Assembly: GCA_947458405.1 (NCBI GenBank)
Contig: CANGZW010000007.1
Location: 1 to 64,000 of the forward strand
DNA length: 64,000 nt
Direction of reading: 5' to 3'
Origin: Leptospiraceae bacterium
GTDB lineage: Bacteria; Spirochaetota; Leptospiria; Leptospirales; Leptospiraceae
The position numbers were made by a program, and so were the translations under genes. A model generated the notes under the pieces. That model was not told where the DNA came from and searched no databases. It was given only the letters and a program-made list of their open reading frames with translations. Shown one piece after another: positions 18,716-27,826 of the stretch (the stretch's first letter is position 1; the number at the start of each line of letters is the position of its first letter).

Positions 18716-21514
18716 CTAGTGAGCCTCATCCCAATTTTTTCCAAATTTCCCTTTCACTTCCAGGGGAATGAGTAATTTTTCCACATTTTCCATGGCGTTC
18801 TTAGCTAATTTTAGAACCTTGTCTTTTTCGGACTTATGAACTTCAAAGACCAATTCATCGTGAACCTGAAGGATCATTTTGGAATTCAGTTTGTTTTTCT
18901 TGATCGAAGAGTGGATGTCGAGCATTGCTTTTTTTATAAGATCGGCGGAGGTACCCTGGATGGGGCTATTGATTGCGATACGCTTTGCCGCTTCCACTTC
19001 TTGCCTTCTAGAAGATTTGATGAGGGGAATGTACCTTCTGCGACCCGAAAGTGTTTCGACATAGCCTTTTTCAAAACATTCAGAAGAAACAGTTTCCATA
19101 TAGGTTTTGACTCCCGGGTATTGATAAAAATATTTATCAATAAACATTCCCGCTTCTGTTCTCGAAATCTTTAAATTCTCTGCCAGACCAAAAGCTGTAG
19201 TACCATATATCACCGAAAAGTTGACCACTTTGGCTTTGTTTCTCATTTCGGGAGTGACCTCGGATTCGGGAACGCTGAAGAGGGCAGAGGCAGTTCTCGC
19301 GTGAATATCGAGCCCTTTTTCATAGGCTTCGAGCATGTTTTTATCTTTGGAGAAATGAGCCATGATACGTAATTCAATTTGAGAATAATCCAGACTCAGG
19401 AGCTCATAGTCTTCGTTTACGGGAATAAATCCCGCCCGAATCATTCTTCCTTCGGGGTCTTTTATGGGAATATTTTGTAAATTGGGGTCGGTGGAGGAGA
19501 GCCTACCAGTCGCCGCTATGGTTTGGTTGTAGCTAGTGTGAATTCGGTGTGTTACAGGATTACTGATTTCAGGAAGGGAGTCCACATAGGTACTGATTAG
19601 TTTGCTATATTTTCGATGGTCTAAAAGGTAGTCGATAATTTCATGTTTTCCCTGTAGGGTTTCTAAAACCCGATGGTCTGTGGAAAATCCTGTTTTATTT
19701 TTTTTGACTGTATCGAGTTTTAACTCTTCAAACAAAACTTTTTGGAGTTCTTTTGTGGAATTGATATTAAAATCCCTACCTGCTGATTTGAAGATCTTCC
19801 CTTCGATTTTTTTGAGTTCTTTTTTGAACTCTTTTGATAGCTTATTAAAATAAGGAATATCAATAGAGACTCCATTTTTTTCCATTTCTGCCAAAACTTC
19901 GATGAGAGGAATTTCTAATTTATGTAATACGTCCATAGGATCTTGTTTTTTAATATCTTCTTTTAAAATACCATACAGTCGAAAGGTAATATCTGCATCT
20001 TCCGCTGCATAGTCTGTGACTTTATCTAAATCAATTTCAAAGAGATTCTGTCTTTTTTTTCCTGTCTTTGTAAGCTCATCGTAGGTGATAGTTTTATAGT
20101 TGAGATAATCGAGTGCTAAATCATCCATATTATGCCGTCTTTCATCGGGTCGTAGTACGTAACCGGCTATCATTGTATCAAAGAATATAGGACCGAGTGA
20201 TACATCATATTTATTTAGCACTAAAAAATCATATTTAATATTTTGACCGATCTTTTGAATGTTCTTGTTTTCGAGGAATTTTTTTAAAGTTGAAATGACT
20301 TCTTCCAAATCCAGTGCTTCTTTTTGTACTTCGTTACTCGAATCAAATCCGAGGGAACTGGAATCTTTTGATTGGGGTATATATTTCACGGGGATATAAA
20401 CACCTTCGCCCTCTTTCCATGAGAGTGAAATTCCCAAGAGGTTAGCCTGCATTGGTAGGGGAGAAGTTGTTTCTGTATCTACACTGATTTCGGTACATTT
20501 ATTCAAGGAATCTAAGAGTGTTTTTAGTTCTTTGATGGATTTGATTCGCCTGTAGGCTCCCTTTTTTATTTCTTCAGTGGGTTTCAACACAGCTTCTTCT
20601 GTCTTATCCTTTGTGACTCCAACACCAATTTCTTTAGCCAGATCTCTATGTATTACGTTATATCCTCTGTTTAAGAAAACTGCTATTCTCTCAGAGTCTA
20701 GTGCTGGAGTTTGAAAATCTTCCCAGGATTGTTTGATTTTTAGGTCTGAATTTAGAGTGGCTAATTCTCTAGATAAAAAGGCCATTTCCTTGGATTTAAT
20801 TAGCTTTTCTTTGAGTGAGGGATTTTTTACAGAATCAATGTTTGCATAAATACTGTCTAATGAACTAAATTCTTTGATTAGAGTGGAGGCTCCCTTGTCC
20901 CCGATTCCCTTGACTCCCGGAATATTGTCAGACGTATCACCAACAATCCCCATATAATCCGTAATTTGTTCGGGTTTAACGCCCAGTTCGTTTACCACCC
21001 ATTCGGAGTCGATGATTATAAAATCCGAAGTGCCTTTTTTTCCCCTGAGCATTTTTATATTGTTTCTGAGGAGTAATTGATAGAGATCCTTATCCCCCGA
21101 ACAAATTACGATTTCGTTTTTATCGCCAAATTTTTTACAAAGACTTCCAATGATGTCATCTGCTTCCTGACCATCTTCCACCAGTAGGGGGTAGCCAAGT
21201 TCTCTGACAATATCCATCACTTCTCTGATTTGGGGTTTGAGTTCTTCGGGCATTGGTTTGCGTGTGGCTTTGTACTCAGAAAAAATCTTTGATCTTTCCA
21301 GGGGAGTTCCCGGATCAAAGGTAAAGGCAATGTGTGACGAAGGATAGTCATGCAAAAGTTTAAAGAACATTCTAAAGAATCCAAAAACTGCCCCACTCGG
21401 TTCGCCTGTTTTGGAGTTTTTCATGTTTGTAGTTTGAAATGCAAAATAGGCTCTAAAGACCAAAGCATGTCCATCAATAATTAATAACTGTGAAGGTGAA
21501 TTTTTTATTCCCAA
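18716..21514 (-). CDS. polA: DNA polymerase I
   Basis: A full-length Pol I of 932 residues. It has the 5'-nuclease domain (about 1-300, with LLIIDGHALVFRAYFAF and CSGDKDLYQLL), a 3'-5' exonuclease domain (about 325-530) and the polymerase domain (about 555-932). The exonuclease residues look intact (SVDTETT, GQNIKYDFLVL, YAAEDADITFRLY), so proofreading is expected, unlike in Taq-type enzymes. Polymerase motifs: A DYSQIELRIMAHF, B RNKAKVVNFSVIYG, C QVHDELVFEV. The start codon is TTG with a strong AGGAG six bases upstream, and it overlaps the end of the glycosyltransferase gene by 10 nt, so the two are translationally coupled. It is the last gene of a PKS - GT4 - polA run. Confidence 0.97.
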   Translation of the reverse strand: MGIKNSPSQLLIIDGHALVFRAYFAFQTTNMKNSKTGEPSGAVFGFFRMFFKLLHDYPSSHIAFTFDPGTPLERSKIFSEYKATRKPMPEELKPQIREVMDIVRELGYPLLVEDGQEADDIIGSLCKKFGDKNEIVICSGDKDLYQLLLRNNIKMLRGKKGTSDFIIIDSEWVVNELGVKPEQITDYMGIVGDTSDNIPGVKGIGDKGASTLIKEFSSLDSIYANIDSVKNPSLKEKLIKSKEMAFLSRELATLNSDLKIKQSWEDFQTPALDSERIAVFLNRGYNVIHRDLAKEIGVGVTKDKTEEAVLKPTEEIKKGAYRRIKSIKELKTLLDSLNKCTEISVDTETTSPLPMQANLLGISLSWKEGEGVYIPVKYIPQSKDSSSLGFDSSNEVQKEALDLEEVISTLKKFLENKNIQKIGQNIKYDFLVLNKYDVSLGPIFFDTMIAGYVLRPDERRHNMDDLALDYLNYKTITYDELTKTGKKRQNLFEIDLDKVTDYAAEDADITFRLYGILKEDIKKQDPMDVLHKLEIPLIEVLAEMEKNGVSIDIPYFNKLSKEFKKELKKIEGKIFKSAGRDFNINSTKELQKVLFEELKLDTVKKNKTGFSTDHRVLETLQGKHEIIDYLLDHRKYSKLISTYVDSLPEISNPVTHRIHTSYNQTIAATGRLSSTDPNLQNIPIKDPEGRMIRAGFIPVNEDYELLSLDYSQIELRIMAHFSKDKNMLEAYEKGLDIHARTASALFSVPESEVTPEMRNKAKVVNFSVIYGTTAFGLAENLKISRTEAGMFIDKYFYQYPGVKTYMETVSSECFEKGYVETLSGRRRYIPLIKSSRRQEVEAAKRIAINSPIQGTSADLIKKAMLDIHSSIKKNKLNSKMILQVHDELVFEVHKSEKDKVLKLAKNAMENVEKLLIPLEVKGKFGKNWDEAH

Positions 21515-22599
21515 AACCTTTCTCCTAGAAGGGATGAATATGCATAAACTGTCTTATTAATAGTGGAATCAATGAAAAATCGTTTTACTTCTTTTCCGTT
21601 GTACATTCCAAATTCTTTTCGTAACGAAGGGTTATTTATTAATTCAAGTAAATATTCATAAATTTGAATCACATTTTTTACATCTGCTACAAATCCACCC
21701 TTGTTATGCTCAATCATTTCTGGAATACCACCCCCATTGGTCACTACTAAGGGGAGCTGATTTATCATGGCATCCAAAATAGATGTGCCCAATCCTTCTT
21801 CTTTGGAAGTCATAGTAAATATATCTAATAAATTTAATATTTCAGGAATATCATTTCTAAATCCCGTAAAGATTATTTTATCCTGTAGCCGTAAGTCAGT
21901 AGAAAGTTGTTTTAATTTGGACTCGAGCTCTCCCTCTCCCACAATCAATAATTTGAATTTTAGGTTTCCCGGAAGAAGTGCAATTGCCTTAATTAATGTT
22001 TCTTGATCTTTGTGATCTACCAATGCTGCAATGTTACCTAACACAATTGTTTTTGGTGCAATACCAAATTCTTTTTTTAAATAGGAGATGCTTTTCCTTC
22101 CCGAAAATCGTTTGGGATCGATACCGCTATAAACTGTGACGATTTTTTCGGGATTAATTCCATCTTCAATCAATATTTCTTTGATTTTATTAGAAACTGT
22201 CAAGAACATATCAATCAATGGAGATGTGTACTTTTTTTTACTAAATATATTATTACCTATATGAAAATCAACTCTTCGTGATACTGTTAAATAAAAATTA
22301 GGATAGATAAATTTAGCCAATAAAGCAATGGTATGTGCTTTGGCTGTATGTGCATGCAAAAGACGGATATTATACTTTTTAATAATTTCAATTAATCCAA
22401 ATACTGACTTTAAATCCCACTCCCCTCGCATTTTCAGAGGAATAAAAAAATGATTTTCAGATGCTCTTTTTTCTAATTCTGAGTTGGGTTGTCCTACAAT
22501 AATTTGTGGGATACTTTTTGCTTTTAGGCCATCCGCTAAATATAAGGTTTGTCTCTCCCCGCCCCTCCAGGTGTCAGCTGTATTTAAATGTAGTATCAT
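21505..22599 (-). CDS. Family 4 glycosyltransferase (GT-B fold)
   Basis: N-terminal Rossmann domain begins LHLNTADTWRGGERQTLYLA, the glycine-rich acceptor loop. The C-terminal donor domain contains VTVYSGIDPKRF, LLIVGEGELESKLKQL and the family's EX7E element in KEEGLGTSILDAM followed by GGIPEMIEHNKGGFV. This is a retaining GT4 enzyme, probably acting at the inner membrane in LPS or glycolipid synthesis. It begins 2 nt after the stop of the type III polyketide synthase, so the two are almost certainly cotranscribed; whether the PKS product is the acceptor is an open possibility. It overlaps polA by 10 nt. Confidence 0.9.
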   Translation of the reverse strand: MILHLNTADTWRGGERQTLYLADGLKAKSIPQIIVGQPNSELEKRASENHFFIPLKMRGEWDLKSVFGLIEIIKKYNIRLLHAHTAKAHTIALLAKFIYPNFYLTVSRRVDFHIGNNIFSKKKYTSPLIDMFLTVSNKIKEILIEDGINPEKIVTVYSGIDPKRFSGRKSISYLKKEFGIAPKTIVLGNIAALVDHKDQETLIKAIALLPGNLKFKLLIVGEGELESKLKQLSTDLRLQDKIIFTGFRNDIPEILNLLDIFTMTSKEEGLGTSILDAMINQLPLVVTNGGGIPEMIEHNKGGFVADVKNVIQIYEYLLELINNPSLRKEFGMYNGKEVKRFFIDSTINKTVYAYSSLLGERFWE

Positions 22600-22601
22600 G
22601 A

Positions 22602-23654
22602 TTATGTTGTCTCAAATAATAGGCTTTCGCTTGTAAATCCGGGACCCATTGCTCCAATGATTCCTTTTTCACCCGATTGAAAATTTTTAGATTCTATGAA
22701 TTCATCGATAACAAATAAAACTGTTGGGGATGACATATTCCCATGATTTTTTAAGATAGTCGTTGAGTAGGAAAGTTTCTCTTCTTTAATATTTAATGCA
22801 CTCTGAAATGCATCTAAGACTTTTTTTCCACCAGGGTGATACAAAAAATGAATTATATCATCATTATTTAATTTAAATAAATTTATAAAATTTGAGAATA
22901 TTTCTAAATAGTTTTTATTGATTAGAGAAGGAATACTTTTATCAAAAATAACCTGTAACCCATCCTGTTCCACATCCCAGCCCATTACATTTAAGCTATC
23001 CTTCCATTTATAACTATGACTTCCCAGCAATTGTATGGAATTTGCTTTGGGCTTTGAATTTAAAACCAAGGCACAAGCACCATCACTAAACAAGGAGAGT
23101 GCGATTAGGTTGGCTTTTCTTTTATCATCGGGGCGAAAGGTAAGAGTGCAGGTCTCCACAGCTAAAAGTAAGATATTTTTATCAGGATAGATCTTTGCCA
23201 ATTCATTGGCTCTTGCGAGTCCAAACGCTCCTCCCGCACATCCCAAACCTGTGAGGGGCATTCTAAGAATGTCTTCCCTAAGATTTAAAATATCAATCAA
23301 TCGAGCATCTAAGGTAGGTGTCACAAAACCCGAAGAGGTGACCACGATAAACCCATCAATATCCTTTGGGCTTAAGTTTGCTTTTAGAATCGCCCGCTCG
23401 CAGGCTAATTTTCCGAGCACCAAAGAATTTTCCAAAAATTCTTGATTTTTCTCTTTGAATGACTTAGATTTTGAATACCACTCTATATCTTTTAATACAG
23501 GACGTTTTTCTATAATTGAGTTTTTAAATACAGGAAGAAGCCTATTTAAATCTAGATTTGAACTCTCAAAAACTGATCTTGCAAATTCTTGGATTTGATT
23601 CTGCTGAATCGAAAACTCGGGGAGAGCTCTTGCAAGCGAATGAATATAAGCCAT
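22602..23654 (-). CDS. Type III polyketide synthase (chalcone/alkylresorcylic-acid synthase family)
   Basis: The thiolase-fold catalytic triad of type III PKS is complete: Cys139 in TGLGCAGGAFG, His273 in FLYHPGG and Asn306 in HGNMSS. The 350-residue length, the AVETCTLTFR strand and the C-terminal GAMGPGFTSESLLFE element also fit. Such homodimers extend acyl-CoA starters with malonyl-CoA to give alkylresorcinols, alkylpyrones or related phenolic lipids. The usual partners (isoprenylcysteine-type methyltransferase, FAD hydroxylase) are absent; here the gene is followed by a GT4 glycosyltransferase and polA. A role in modifying membrane lipids is plausible but inferred. Confidence 0.9.
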   Translation of the reverse strand: MAYIHSLARALPEFSIQQNQIQEFARSVFESSNLDLNRLLPVFKNSIIEKRPVLKDIEWYSKSKSFKEKNQEFLENSLVLGKLACERAILKANLSPKDIDGFIVVTSSGFVTPTLDARLIDILNLREDILRMPLTGLGCAGGAFGLARANELAKIYPDKNILLLAVETCTLTFRPDDKRKANLIALSLFSDGACALVLNSKPKANSIQLLGSHSYKWKDSLNVMGWDVEQDGLQVIFDKSIPSLINKNYLEIFSNFINLFKLNNDDIIHFLYHPGGKKVLDAFQSALNIKEEKLSYSTTILKNHGNMSSPTVLFVIDEFIESKNFQSGEKGIIGAMGPGFTSESLLFETT

Positions 23655-23703
23655 GTAGCAAGTTCAAGTGATAGAAAAACATAAGCAACTGAAAAAAGGT
23701 TAC

Positions 23704-24276
23704 TTATCTTTTTTTACAGGAAAATTCTAGCTCCAAAAGGGATCCATCTACTGATTCCACAAGAGAATCAATAATAGCATCATTTTTATGGTAGTGAATA
23801 TTAACTTTATCCATGATTTTACGAATAAGATTTAAACCCTGACCCATATTCTTATGGACTTTGGGTACTCCCGAAAAGGGTAAAATGTTTTTGCAGTCCA
23901 ATTCTAGTTTACTAAAGTTTTCAATCAATTCAGTTAGGGATTTAGGCTTTTCAATACATGTACTTTTATCTGAGGGAATCCCCTTTCCATAGTCTAGTAG
24001 TAGAAGGGTAAAGGTAAATGCCTCAATTTTCCACTTGCAAATTATTGTTTCTTGGCTGTAATTATTAATATTTGCTGTAATAGAATTGGTGAGAGCCTCA
24101 TCACAGGCCAGTTCTATTTGTTGAATATCTTCCTCAGGAAAATTATTGACTCGAAGAGATTTTTGGAGCTCTCTCCGGAATCTTTTTACCGCTATCATAT
24201 CAGCCGGTAAAAACATAACATAGAGAGGATTTTTTTCGACCAAAATTACGTTATCTAACGCATCAATCTTATTCAT
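23704..24276 (-). CDS. RsbW-like ATPase (GHKL) with probable anti-sigma or partner-switch role
   Basis: A single GHKL ATPase domain of about 140 residues: N-box ELACDEALTNSITAN, G1-like LLDYGKGIP and the G2 GQGLNLIRKIMDKVNIHY. It lacks a histidine-phosphorylation domain, which is the pattern of RsbW/SpoIIAB-type serine kinases that bind sigma or anti-anti-sigma (STAS) proteins. A STAS-domain antagonist is encoded far away at 45906; whether they are partners cannot be judged. Residues 1-30 are an extra N-terminal strand region. The gene is 49 nt upstream of the polyketide synthase and could share its transcript. Confidence 0.83.
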   Translation of the reverse strand: MNKIDALDNVILVEKNPLYVMFLPADMIAVKRFRRELQKSLRVNNFPEEDIQQIELACDEALTNSITANINNYSQETIICKWKIEAFTFTLLLLDYGKGIPSDKSTCIEKPKSLTELIENFSKLELDCKNILPFSGVPKVHKNMGQGLNLIRKIMDKVNIHYHKNDAIIDSLVESVDGSLLELEFSCKKR

Positions 24277-24549
24277 ATTATGCCTCTAGAGTCCAACGTA
24301 TTGTATTTTCTTTGTAAAATCTTCTTACTCTTTGGTAATTATGTTTTATTAACGAATAATTATTATATTTTACTTCCTAAAAAAAGAAAGCATAATTTTA
24401 TAATAATTAAAAAATTATATAAAAATTTATACATTTTGGATTTTCCTCATCCATCAAAATAATTTAAAATTAGAAAAAGTTTCAAAATCGTTATTTGGGA
24501 AAGGAAATTAATTGTGTTCAAAAAGTGAAAAATTTATTAATAAAAGGAA

Positions 24550-25899
24550 TTATAAATTCAAGATTCTTTCCGCTTCCCTGATTCCGGATAAATAAGCTCC
24601 ATGGACATAAGAAAAATATTTCTCATGAGTGCCTTCCCCCGCAAAGAAAATCTTCCCATAGGGCTGAGCATATTCTTTTACTAGGCTTTCCATCTCCCTA
24701 CTCGGATAAGTATATGCACCTAAGGAAAAGGGATCGACAGACCAATCTGTTTGAAAAGTCTTCAGAGGGGAGGGGATGTTTACGTCGAAGATTTTTTTTA
24801 ATTCAGAGATTGCCTTGGGAAGGAGATTCTTGTCTTTCTCTACTGCTTTAGCCCTCTCTCCCGAAGATAGAAATCCCAAAACAGGTTTATTGGTATAAGG
24901 CTCCAAGTTTAATAACAATTCATACCATTGATTTTTCATGCCTTTCAATTGGACATAAGCATCTTCATCCGTCCAAAATTTCTCTGGAAATTCAAGAATG
25001 TACTTACTATAGAAACCAAACGGAATTTTTGAAATAGCATTCGATTTTTCTAAAGGAAGAGGGGGATCAAATACAATAGAATTTTTTTGTAGTACAGAAA
25101 CTGGAACTGTTATAATAACAAAATCAGCAGAAAACACATTAGTTTGAGTTTCTACTTTGACACTATCTGCTGATTGTCTTACAGAAATAACCTTTTGGTT
25201 AAAATTAATATTAATATTTTTTAATAATCCGTAGAGAATTGTATCAAATCCTGAAAGAATTAATTCATCTCCTCCCTCAATTTTTTCTCCAATATGAAAA
25301 ATCCCATATCCGGATAATTTTGAAAGTTCAGCTCCTAATTCATTTTCTATTCCCCTTTCGAAATAGATAAAAAGCTTTTTATCTATTTCCTCAAGAGTTT
25401 CTTTCTTATAATTTATATCTAAAAGATCTCTTAGGTTTTGATCTTTAATGGAATTTTCAGTCTGAGCTTTTATCTTATCTAAGAGAGCTTGAAACTTTTG
25501 GTAAGAATTGAATAAAATTTCAGGAGTAATCTCTGAATCTCCATCAAGTAATACAACATTTTCATAATCAGTTTCTTTCGATTTTACACCGAATTGTTTA
25601 ATGACGGGTTCTAGGGGATTTTGTTTATTACCATGCATCCAGGATGCACCTAAGTCTATAGGATAACCCCTTTCTCTATTTGTATATATTCTTCCGCCAA
25701 CTCTAGTCCTAGCTTCTAAAATTTGTACATCATAACCTTCGTTTTTTAGTTGGTATGCCACACTGCTACCCGCCATCCCTGCTCCGATAACAATTACTTT
25801 TTTATTATAAGTATTTTTGGATAATCTAGTTACATTTGTTGAACAAGATAAGTTTAGTAAATAAAAAAGGGATGTTTTTAAAAAAAGTTTACGATTCAT
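24550..25899 (-). CDS. Flavin-containing amine oxidase, lipoprotein with Tat-like signal
   Basis: FAD-binding dinucleotide motif VIVIGAGMAGSSVAYQL with EARTRVGGRI follows the export signal. The substrate-domain start is DLGASWMHGN, and the C-terminal FAD loop is FFAGEGTHEKYFSYVHGAYLSGI. These are diagnostic of the monoamine/polyamine oxidase family. The N-terminus MNRKLFLKTS resembles a twin-arginine signal (R-K-x-F-L-K with Lys for the second Arg) and ends in the lipobox LNLSC (Cys19), so the folded flavoprotein is probably Tat-exported and lipid-anchored. The oxidised amine is unknown. Monocistronic. An inverted repeat TGCAAA-N5-TTTGCA at 26011-26027 lies in its upstream region. Confidence 0.88.
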   Translation of the reverse strand: MNRKLFLKTSLFYLLNLSCSTNVTRLSKNTYNKKVIVIGAGMAGSSVAYQLKNEGYDVQILEARTRVGGRIYTNRERGYPIDLGASWMHGNKQNPLEPVIKQFGVKSKETDYENVVLLDGDSEITPEILFNSYQKFQALLDKIKAQTENSIKDQNLRDLLDINYKKETLEEIDKKLFIYFERGIENELGAELSKLSGYGIFHIGEKIEGGDELILSGFDTILYGLLKNININFNQKVISVRQSADSVKVETQTNVFSADFVIITVPVSVLQKNSIVFDPPLPLEKSNAISKIPFGFYSKYILEFPEKFWTDEDAYVQLKGMKNQWYELLLNLEPYTNKPVLGFLSSGERAKAVEKDKNLLPKAISELKKIFDVNIPSPLKTFQTDWSVDPFSLGAYTYPSREMESLVKEYAQPYGKIFFAGEGTHEKYFSYVHGAYLSGIREAERILNL

Positions 25900-26010
25900 A
25901 TTTTAAGATAATTTATTTTGTAATCTTTCTTATAATAATAACTATTTAAAAACTTAGATTCTGTCAAGGCGTTGTTTTAAGAAAAAATTAAAAACTTATA
26001 AATTTTTTAA

Positions 26011-26027
26011 TGCAAAAATAATTTGCA
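26011..26027. promoter_or_regulatory. Inverted repeat upstream of the amine oxidase gene
   Basis: TGCAAA-AATAA-TTTGCA, a 6-bp dyad with a 5-bp spacer, about 110 bp upstream of the amine oxidase start and past the end of pyrD. It could be an operator half-site pair. In such A/T-rich DNA a 6-bp dyad is weak evidence. Confidence 0.25.
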
Positions 26028-26080
26028 CTAAATTTCTAAAACTCAAAAAAAATAAAATAAATGATAATAAATAATAATAT

Positions 26081-27160
26081 TTAATTTTCTGAACCTACCA
26101 ATTCATCAATGCCTGCTATACCTTCTGAGATCATCTTATTATCTAAATATTCTAATATTTTGTAAGGTAAAAAGGGACCTTTATATATGTAAGCTGTATA
26201 AATTTGAATTAAATTAGCTCCTGCTCTGATTTTTTCTAAAGCTGACTCACCATCATAGATTCCTCCAACCCCAATGATTGGAATTCTTTTTTGTAATTTT
26301 TTATATGCTATCCTTATAAAATGGGTTGATTTTTCTCTGAGAACTCTTCCTGAAATTCCCCCAGTCTCTAAAGTAGAGTAATTTGGTAATACGGAAGGAT
26401 TTATAGTCGTGTTAGTTAGTATTACGCCATCTAATTTAATATCTAGAATTATATCTAATAATTCTTCTAATGCTGAAATCTCCAAGTCCGGTGCTAATTT
26501 AACAAACATAGGCAAAGGAAAATTACCACCTAAGCCTTTTTTAATTCCATTTACAAGGGAGATAAAGGATTCTTTTTCTTGAAAACCACGTAATCCTGGG
26601 GTATTCGGAGAACTTATATTGATTACACCATAATCGGCGAGGGGGGTGAGTATCTTAAAGGTTTTAACATAATCATCAATTGCATTTTCAGGAGAAACTA
26701 GTTTTGTCTTACCAGCATTGATACCCCTGATGATTGTCTTTTTTTGCCTGGAAATGGTATTGAAGGCATTTTCAGCACCGGGGTTATTGAAACCCATACG
26801 ATTGATTAAAACCTCTTCCTTTTCCAAACGAAAAATTCTCGGTTTGGGGTTACCCGGTTGGGATTCCCCTGTAATCGTACCAACTTCCACATGACCGAAA
26901 CCTAATTGTCCCAAAAAAGGATACAATTCTCCCGTTTTATCGAATCCCGCCGCCATACCCAGTGGATTTGAAAAATGAATACCGGCAACTTTTGTTTGGA
27001 GTCTCGTGCTTTTATAGGAAGTTATATTATCAATCCCTTTAAATAAGCCGGGAAGTGAATTGGCAATGCTTAACAGCTTGAATGACAGATTATGAGCAGA
27101 TTCCGGATTCAGTTTAAAAAAAAGTGGTTTTAGGGTTAATTCATAGATCCAGTCACGCAT
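26081..27160 (-). CDS. pyrD: Dihydroorotate dehydrogenase (quinone), class 2
   Basis: A 359-residue class 2 enzyme: the N-terminal amphipathic helix region MRDWIYELTLKPLFFKLNPE for membrane association, the FMN element VAGIHFSNPLGMAAGFDKTG, MGFNNPGAEN, the catalytic Ser in VINISSPNTPGLRGFQ, then VILTNTTINPS and IIGVGGIYDGESALEKI. It oxidises dihydroorotate to orotate in pyrimidine synthesis, passing electrons to the respiratory quinone pool. No other pyr gene is near. It is divergent from the Sco-like gene, with 81 bp between the starts. Confidence 0.96.
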   Translation of the reverse strand: MRDWIYELTLKPLFFKLNPESAHNLSFKLLSIANSLPGLFKGIDNITSYKSTRLQTKVAGIHFSNPLGMAAGFDKTGELYPFLGQLGFGHVEVGTITGESQPGNPKPRIFRLEKEEVLINRMGFNNPGAENAFNTISRQKKTIIRGINAGKTKLVSPENAIDDYVKTFKILTPLADYGVINISSPNTPGLRGFQEKESFISLVNGIKKGLGGNFPLPMFVKLAPDLEISALEELLDIILDIKLDGVILTNTTINPSVLPNYSTLETGGISGRVLREKSTHFIRIAYKKLQKRIPIIGVGGIYDGESALEKIRAGANLIQIYTAYIYKGPFLPYKILEYLDNKMISEGIAGIDELVGSEN

Positions 27161-27241
27161 AGGGATAGATTTTAAGTCTTGGTTTCGGTCTCAAGCAAGA
27201 AATCTTCTTGAAAAAATCTTATTTTTAATCGAAGATGGTTA

Positions 27242-27826
27242 ATGGTGATAAAGACTTTAATTATAACCTTAACCCTTGTATTATTATCTTTCTTCTTATT
27301 TAATGCAGATCTCAAAAGTGCATTAAATTTATCTTATGGGCTTAAAGTATCTAAAAAGTTAACCGATGAAAAATTCTTAAGTACTGACGGAAATAGTTAT
27401 AAAATTTCTAATTTTAAAGATAATTATTTATTTATATATGCCGGCTATACAAGATGTAGTACGATATGTGGTAAATCTATGCAAACCCTAAAAAGACTTT
27501 CTCGTTTGACAAATGTTAATACGAAGTATATTTTTTTAAGTATAGATAAAAAAAACGACAATCTGGATATTATAAAAAGTTATCTAAAACCATTTGGGAA
27601 TCAATTTTATGGATTTACAAAACAAGATGGAAATCTTGGTAATTTGGGAGTAGAGCTTGCAATACAATTTTCAGAGATTTATTTTTCAAATGAATATATG
27701 AATCATACAGATAATATATATTTAATAAACAAAGAAGGGATTTTAAAAATGATCTACCCTTCCAATTTAAGAAATGAAGTAAAAATACTAGAAGATCTAA
27801 ATCGTTTGGAGAATAAAGATGGATGA
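27242..27826 (+). CDS. Sco1/SenC-type copper chaperone / thioredoxin-fold protein
   Basis: One N-terminal membrane anchor (about residues 4-21) and an extracytoplasmic thioredoxin-like domain. Metal ligands of Sco proteins are present: CSTIC (Cys72, Cys76, the CxxxC motif) and His155 in [12 protein letters not shown]. Sco proteins insert copper into the CuA site of cytochrome oxidase, and some act as thiol reductases. The stop overlaps the start of the chemoreceptor gene by 8 nt, an arrangement that implies translational coupling. No oxidase subunit gene is in the window. Confidence 0.85.
   Translation: MVIKTLIITLTLVLLSFFLFNADLKSALNLSYGLKVSKKLTDEKFLSTDGNSYKISNFKDNYLFIYAGYTRCSTICGKSMQTLKRLSRLTNVNTKYIFLSIDKKNDNLDIIKSYLKPFGNQFYGFTKQDGNLGNLGVELAIQFSEIYFSNEYMNHTDNIYLINKEGILKMIYPSNLRNEVKILEDLNRLENKDG

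Noticed and set aside
24280-24462. 60-codon frame on the plus strand upstream of the amine oxidase
   Set aside because: Low-complexity Leu/Lys/Tyr/Ile product in very A/T-rich DNA, no ribosome binding site, and it overlaps the upstream region of the RsbW-like gene.
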